In this document: positions 60,766 through 64,000 of the stretch, in pieces
Numbering within the stretch: the first letter of the stretch is position 1
How the letters are laid out: each line of letters opens with the position of its first letter
DNA from: Neocallimastix lanati (nom. inval.)
Lineage: Eukaryota > Neocallimastigomycota > Neocallimastigomycetes > Neocallimastigales > Neocallimastigaceae
DNA length: 64,000 nucleotides
NCBI GenBank assembly: GCA_016946835.1
Contig: JACVTC010000049.1
Coordinates: forward strand, 930,001-994,000
Reading direction: 5' to 3'
Position numbers and translations under genes: made by a program
Notes under the pieces: generated by a model
What the model saw: only the letters and a program-made list of their open reading frames with translations
The model's database searches: none
Told to the model about the DNA's origin: nothing

Positions 60766-61890
60766 TAAATTATTTATTTTTTTATTTTTATTTATTTTAA
60801 AGAAAAGAAAACTGAACAACTGTAAAGATATTATTAATATCTTTAAATAATTTTAATTAAATTTAATCATAAATTTAAGTAAAATTAAAATAAATTTATT
60901 TGAAATCACGTGTATAAATTATTGAAAATAATTTTAACATAATTTCGATTTTTTCCCAATCATACTAATAAATTAAAAATTTCTCTTGTGAAACTAGTAT
61001 TTGAAAATCATTTCTTTTTATGTAATTTAATTTAAATAATAAGAGTTAAGGTTTTTTCACAAGATAAATTAACAACATGAAACTATGCAATTAGTCATGT
61101 TGAAACTTACGGCATTTTATGCTAAATTTACATTAAATAATTATGACAACTTTTATATTATTTTAAAATAGAAAATATATAATAAATTTACTAATAATAT
61201 TTAAATAATAAATAAATAATAAATGAACTCAATTAGAATTGATTATATTTATTTTAGTTATTAATTATAATTCTCTTTATTTAGTAATAGTTAATTATTT
61301 ATTATTAGTTTAGGTTAGTATTGTTTTTAAATAAATAGCTAGATAATATAATTCAATAGGAATTATATATTATAAATGTAATAAGATAAAAATATAAATA
61401 GTTATCAAATTTCATGTATTTTAATCGATGTAATTGTTATTAACAATTTCTTGTTAATAACACTTTAAAATAAATAAAGATTTTAATATTTAAAAAATTA
61501 ATAAAACTTGTTCTTTAAAACTATTATTTTGTGTTTTAGTGTTATTATTGAAGTGTTGATTTATAATCTATTTTTTTACCAAAACTTTATAATAACAATT
61601 ACCTTTTAAACATACAAAAATACGTTATAAATCAATAAAAAATATTTAAAACACGTGACTCTTTTGTGGCTTATTTGTGGCTTGAATCAAGATATTTTTA
61701 CCAGATATTTTTACCAAGGATTTTTAGAAGCTACCCACTTTTGACACTACCGACTTTGGAATACTCACAATTTTAGATTATTGCTACCAGCTTTAGGATA
61801 TCGCTACCAGTTTAAGGAAATATTCAACTCGATTCAGGCTATTCTACCAGTTTAAGGAAATATTCTACTCGATTCAGGCTAATTCTACCA

Positions 61891-61975
<85 letters not shown>

Positions 61976-62308
61976 TTACCAGACTCATACCATACCATTT
62001 ATCATATTGGGACACTTGTGCAAGACTTTTGAATAAAATTACTAGATTACGTGAGAAATCCATAATATTATTTGGAATTAAATTTTAACCAGTAAGATAC
62101 TATATTATAATATTCAGTTTACTCGACGGCACCACTACAATTGGAGAGAGCCAGTTCGACTTTACATACAATATTATAATAGAAATATCTTTTTATTAGA
62201 ACATCTATTTCAAATATCATTATTTAAAATATTCAAAAGTAAATAATAAATTACAAATTGAACGAAGTTGAAGATTTAATTCAAAAATTCGAAAACCTTG
62301 ATTTAGAA
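60133..62308. other. Non-coding region upstream of the second Gag ORF, probably containing its 5' LTR
   Basis: No ORF is seen. Features are (ATT)n near 60725-60765, a 40-bp repeat at 61804-61892, an A79 run, and TGGAGAGAGCCAGTTCGAC near 62139 as a primer-site candidate after CACTACA. If so, the LTR ends near 62136. The LTR start cannot be set because the 3' LTR lies outside the window. Confidence 0.5.
61804..61892. repeat. 40-bp tandem repeat, two and a half copies
   Basis: CTACCAGTTTAAGGAAATAT, then TC.ACTCGATTCAGGCT, recurs at 61804 and 61844, with CTACCAGG starting a third at 61885. An A79 homopolymer (61895-61973) follows at once. Confidence 0.88.
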
Positions 62309-64000
62309 ATGAACCAAGCAAATAATCAAGGCTTCTTAAGAAACACTCAGAAAACAGTAAATGATCCACCACTGTTTTCTGGTATCAAGAGGGAATTCGA
62401 CGGGTTCCTAACCAGAGCCGAAATTGCTATGGAATCCAACCCACATGGAATTAATAATGACATCGCAAAAGTCAAATTCATAATTTCTTATTTAATTGGA
62501 GAACCTTTAGACTGGGCTTCGTCTTTGAGACGCAACAATGACGAAATTTTGAATTCCTATGAAAATTTCATTAATGAACTTAGAGCTCGTTATGGTGAAG
62601 AAGAAGTTAATACTGTAATTGCTAATGGGAAACTTTGTTCAATCCGTCAACATAAGTTTGGCCACGTTAACGATTACATTAATGAATTCAATAAAGTTGC
62701 AAGAAACTCAGACTTCAACGAGTCTGCAAAAATATACATGTTTATCAAAGGATTACATTATAAAATGAGAGAACATCTTGCCGTGGTCAATCCGAACCCA
62801 AACAATTTAAGAGCTTTGTTTACTGACGTTATTAGCATTGAGAGTTTAACCAAAAGACACAGTATTAATGAATTTTATTTTCATCAATACAATCACCGAA
62901 ACAACGCTAGTTCCAGTACACAACTCACTAATAATGATCCCATGGAAGTTGACCTCTATCGAATCAAGAGAGGTCAAAGGAATACCAACTATTTCCCATC
63001 CAACAAGAAATTGTACCAGGAGAATGTTAACTCTAAGGAAGAAGAAAGAAGAAAAGGTCTTTGCTACTATTGTAAGCAACCAGGGCATCTAAAATTTAAT
63101 TGCCCGAACAAGAAGAGGCCCGCTACAGTTAAAATGATCAACAAGAAAGAAAGAAATGATAATATTGCATCTACTAGCTTAAGAAGAATCAGAAGAATCA
63201 ACAGCCAAGAAGATATTTTGAAAGTCAGAAAAATTGTTGAAGAGCAAAACTCACTCTTGACCAAGAAAAGTAACATTATTGATTTTTATATCAAAACAAA
63301 CGATACAGAAGAAGTAAAGGCAAGAGTTTTGATTGATTCTGGATCAGATCTTAACTTTATTCACCCAGAATTTGCGAAGGCTTTTGGAATCAAAACCCAA
63401 CAAATTGAAGAACCATTCCGTGTTACTGGTCTTGGTTACGGAATATCAACAGTTAAAAAGGAAACGGAGAAGTGCATTTTACGTTTAAAAAATCACTTAG
63501 AAACCATTCAATTGTATGTACTCAGAATTCCTGATGTTGATATTATTTTAGGTCTACCTTGGATTGAGAAGCATTCGCCTTATAATTACCACGACGCAAA
63601 GAAGATCTCCTTTGGCTCAGGATTTTGCGCTAGACACTGTAATAACGGTAAAAGAAAAAGAAAGAACAAGATCAAGAACAAGAAAAAGAACAAAGGAAAA
63701 GAATCTGCTACCGACTTGGAAGAAAATAAAATTATTGAAGACTCAAGAAAAAGAAAATCTTTCTTTGACTCCGATTCCGAATCTGATTCTGAAGAAGAAA
63801 TTTCTATTCGTGGCCGCCGAACTCGTATTAGAACTTGTACTGAATTTATTAATAGTGATAGCGATAGTGATATTAATGATACTTTTATGTTAGATAATTT
63901 TAGTGATAGCATTAGTGATAGCGATAATTTTAGTGATAGTGATGATATTATTGTTATGAATTGTGATAGTAAAATTAGTAAAAATAGTTTAAAGATCTTA
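62309..64000 (+). CDS. Gag-protease part of a second Ty3/gypsy-type retrotransposon (564 codons, runs off window)
   Basis: The frame is open from the first ATG after an upstream TAA to the window end. It starts MNQANNQGFLRNTQKTVNDP. The Gag capsid-type domain (FDGFLTRAEIAM, KVKFIISYLIGEPLDWA, YENFINELRARYGE) is followed by a CCHC knuckle CYYCKQPGHLKFNC from residue 252. The aspartic protease LIDSGSDLNFIHPEF has its Asp at residue 343 and the paired IILGLPWIEKH. A Lys/Arg-rich stretch and acidic Ser/Asp repeats (FFDSDSESDSEEE, then SDSDSD) follow. Gag and protease share one frame here, unlike the other element in the window. RT and integrase would lie beyond 64000. Composition is much less AT-rich than the surroundings. 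Confidence 0.88.
   Translation, partial: MNQANNQGFLRNTQKTVNDPPLFSGIKREFDGFLTRAEIAMESNPHGINNDIAKVKFIISYLIGEPLDWASSLRRNNDEILNSYENFINELRARYGEEEVNTVIANGKLCSIRQHKFGHVNDYINEFNKVARNSDFNESAKIYMFIKGLHYKMREHLAVVNPNPNNLRALFTDVISIESLTKRHSINEFYFHQYNHRNNASSSTQLTNNDPMEVDLYRIKRGQRNTNYFPSNKKLYQENVNSKEEERRKGLCYYCKQPGHLKFNCPNKKRPATVKMINKKERNDNIASTSLRRIRRINSQEDILKVRKIVEEQNSLLTKKSNIIDFYIKTNDTEEVKARVLIDSGSDLNFIHPEFAKAFGIKTQQIEEPFRVTGLGYGISTVKKETEKCILRLKNHLETIQLYVLRIPDVDIILGLPWIEKHSPYNYHDAKKISFGSGFCARHCNNGKRKRKNKIKNKKKNKGKESATDLEENKIIEDSRKRKSFFDSDSESDSEEEISIRGRRTRIRTCTEFINSDSDSDINDTFMLDNFSDSISDSDNFSDSDDIIVMNCDSKISKNSLKIL

Noticed and set aside
62846-63912. Several short ORFs on both strands
   Set aside because: All are out-of-frame shadows of the open Gag-protease frame that runs off the window.

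Overview
The window is extremely AT-rich eukaryotic DNA with long A/T homopolymers, period-7 and trinucleotide microsatellites, small GTA..AG introns and asparagine-rich proteins. The gene set fits an anaerobic gut fungus (Neocallimastigomycota). It includes a secreted CotH-kinase-fold protein, a chitinase joining hevein-type chitin-binding modules to a GH18 domain, cAMP-receptor-like seven-transmembrane receptors, a MYND zinc-finger protein, Ty3-type retroelements and FLYWCH-type MULE transposons. A dictyostelid-like amoeba is the main alternative. The assignment is an inference from gene content and composition.

Layout. 1-687 (minus): N-terminal part of a MYND zinc-finger protein. 4.4-16.1 kb (minus): three tandem four-exon receptor genes with the same intron positions and phases. 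The outer two read intact. The middle one has two in-frame stops and a frameshift. 17.4-17.9 kb: an old tRNA-derived SINE. 19.2-24.5 kb: two MULE-type DNA transposons about 190 bp apart, each with a 9-bp target duplication and a decayed FLYWCH/DDE transposase. 26.1-28.7 kb: a four-exon CotH gene with a signal peptide and a GPI-type tail. 30.0-32.9 kb: three internally deleted relatives of the same MULEs, one only 224 bp long. 33-39.7 kb: gene-poor DNA. 39.7-42.4 kb: a five-exon chitin-binding GH18 chitinase. 43.7 kb (minus): an initiator tRNA-Met.

44.3-64 kb is a pile-up of retroelements. It holds a 988-bp solo LTR, a 54-bp minisatellite, and a full-length Ty3-type element with near-identical LTRs. 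The Gag end of that element carries a textbook -1 frameshift signal. Next is a second copy of the 988-bp LTR family, split by a nested non-autonomous LTR element with a perfect 5-bp target duplication and an unrecognised 254-residue ORF. A younger SINE copy with a 16-bp target duplication follows. Last is a different Ty3-type Gag-protease ORF that runs off the window end.

The cellular genes are not an operon and show no obvious shared pathway. The receptor trio shows local duplication and decay. The CotH and chitinase genes encode secreted or surface proteins. The mobile elements show decay, deletion and nesting step by step. Exon boundaries were read by eye from reading-frame continuity, GT..AG ends and comparison among the paralogues. 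They need RNA evidence.
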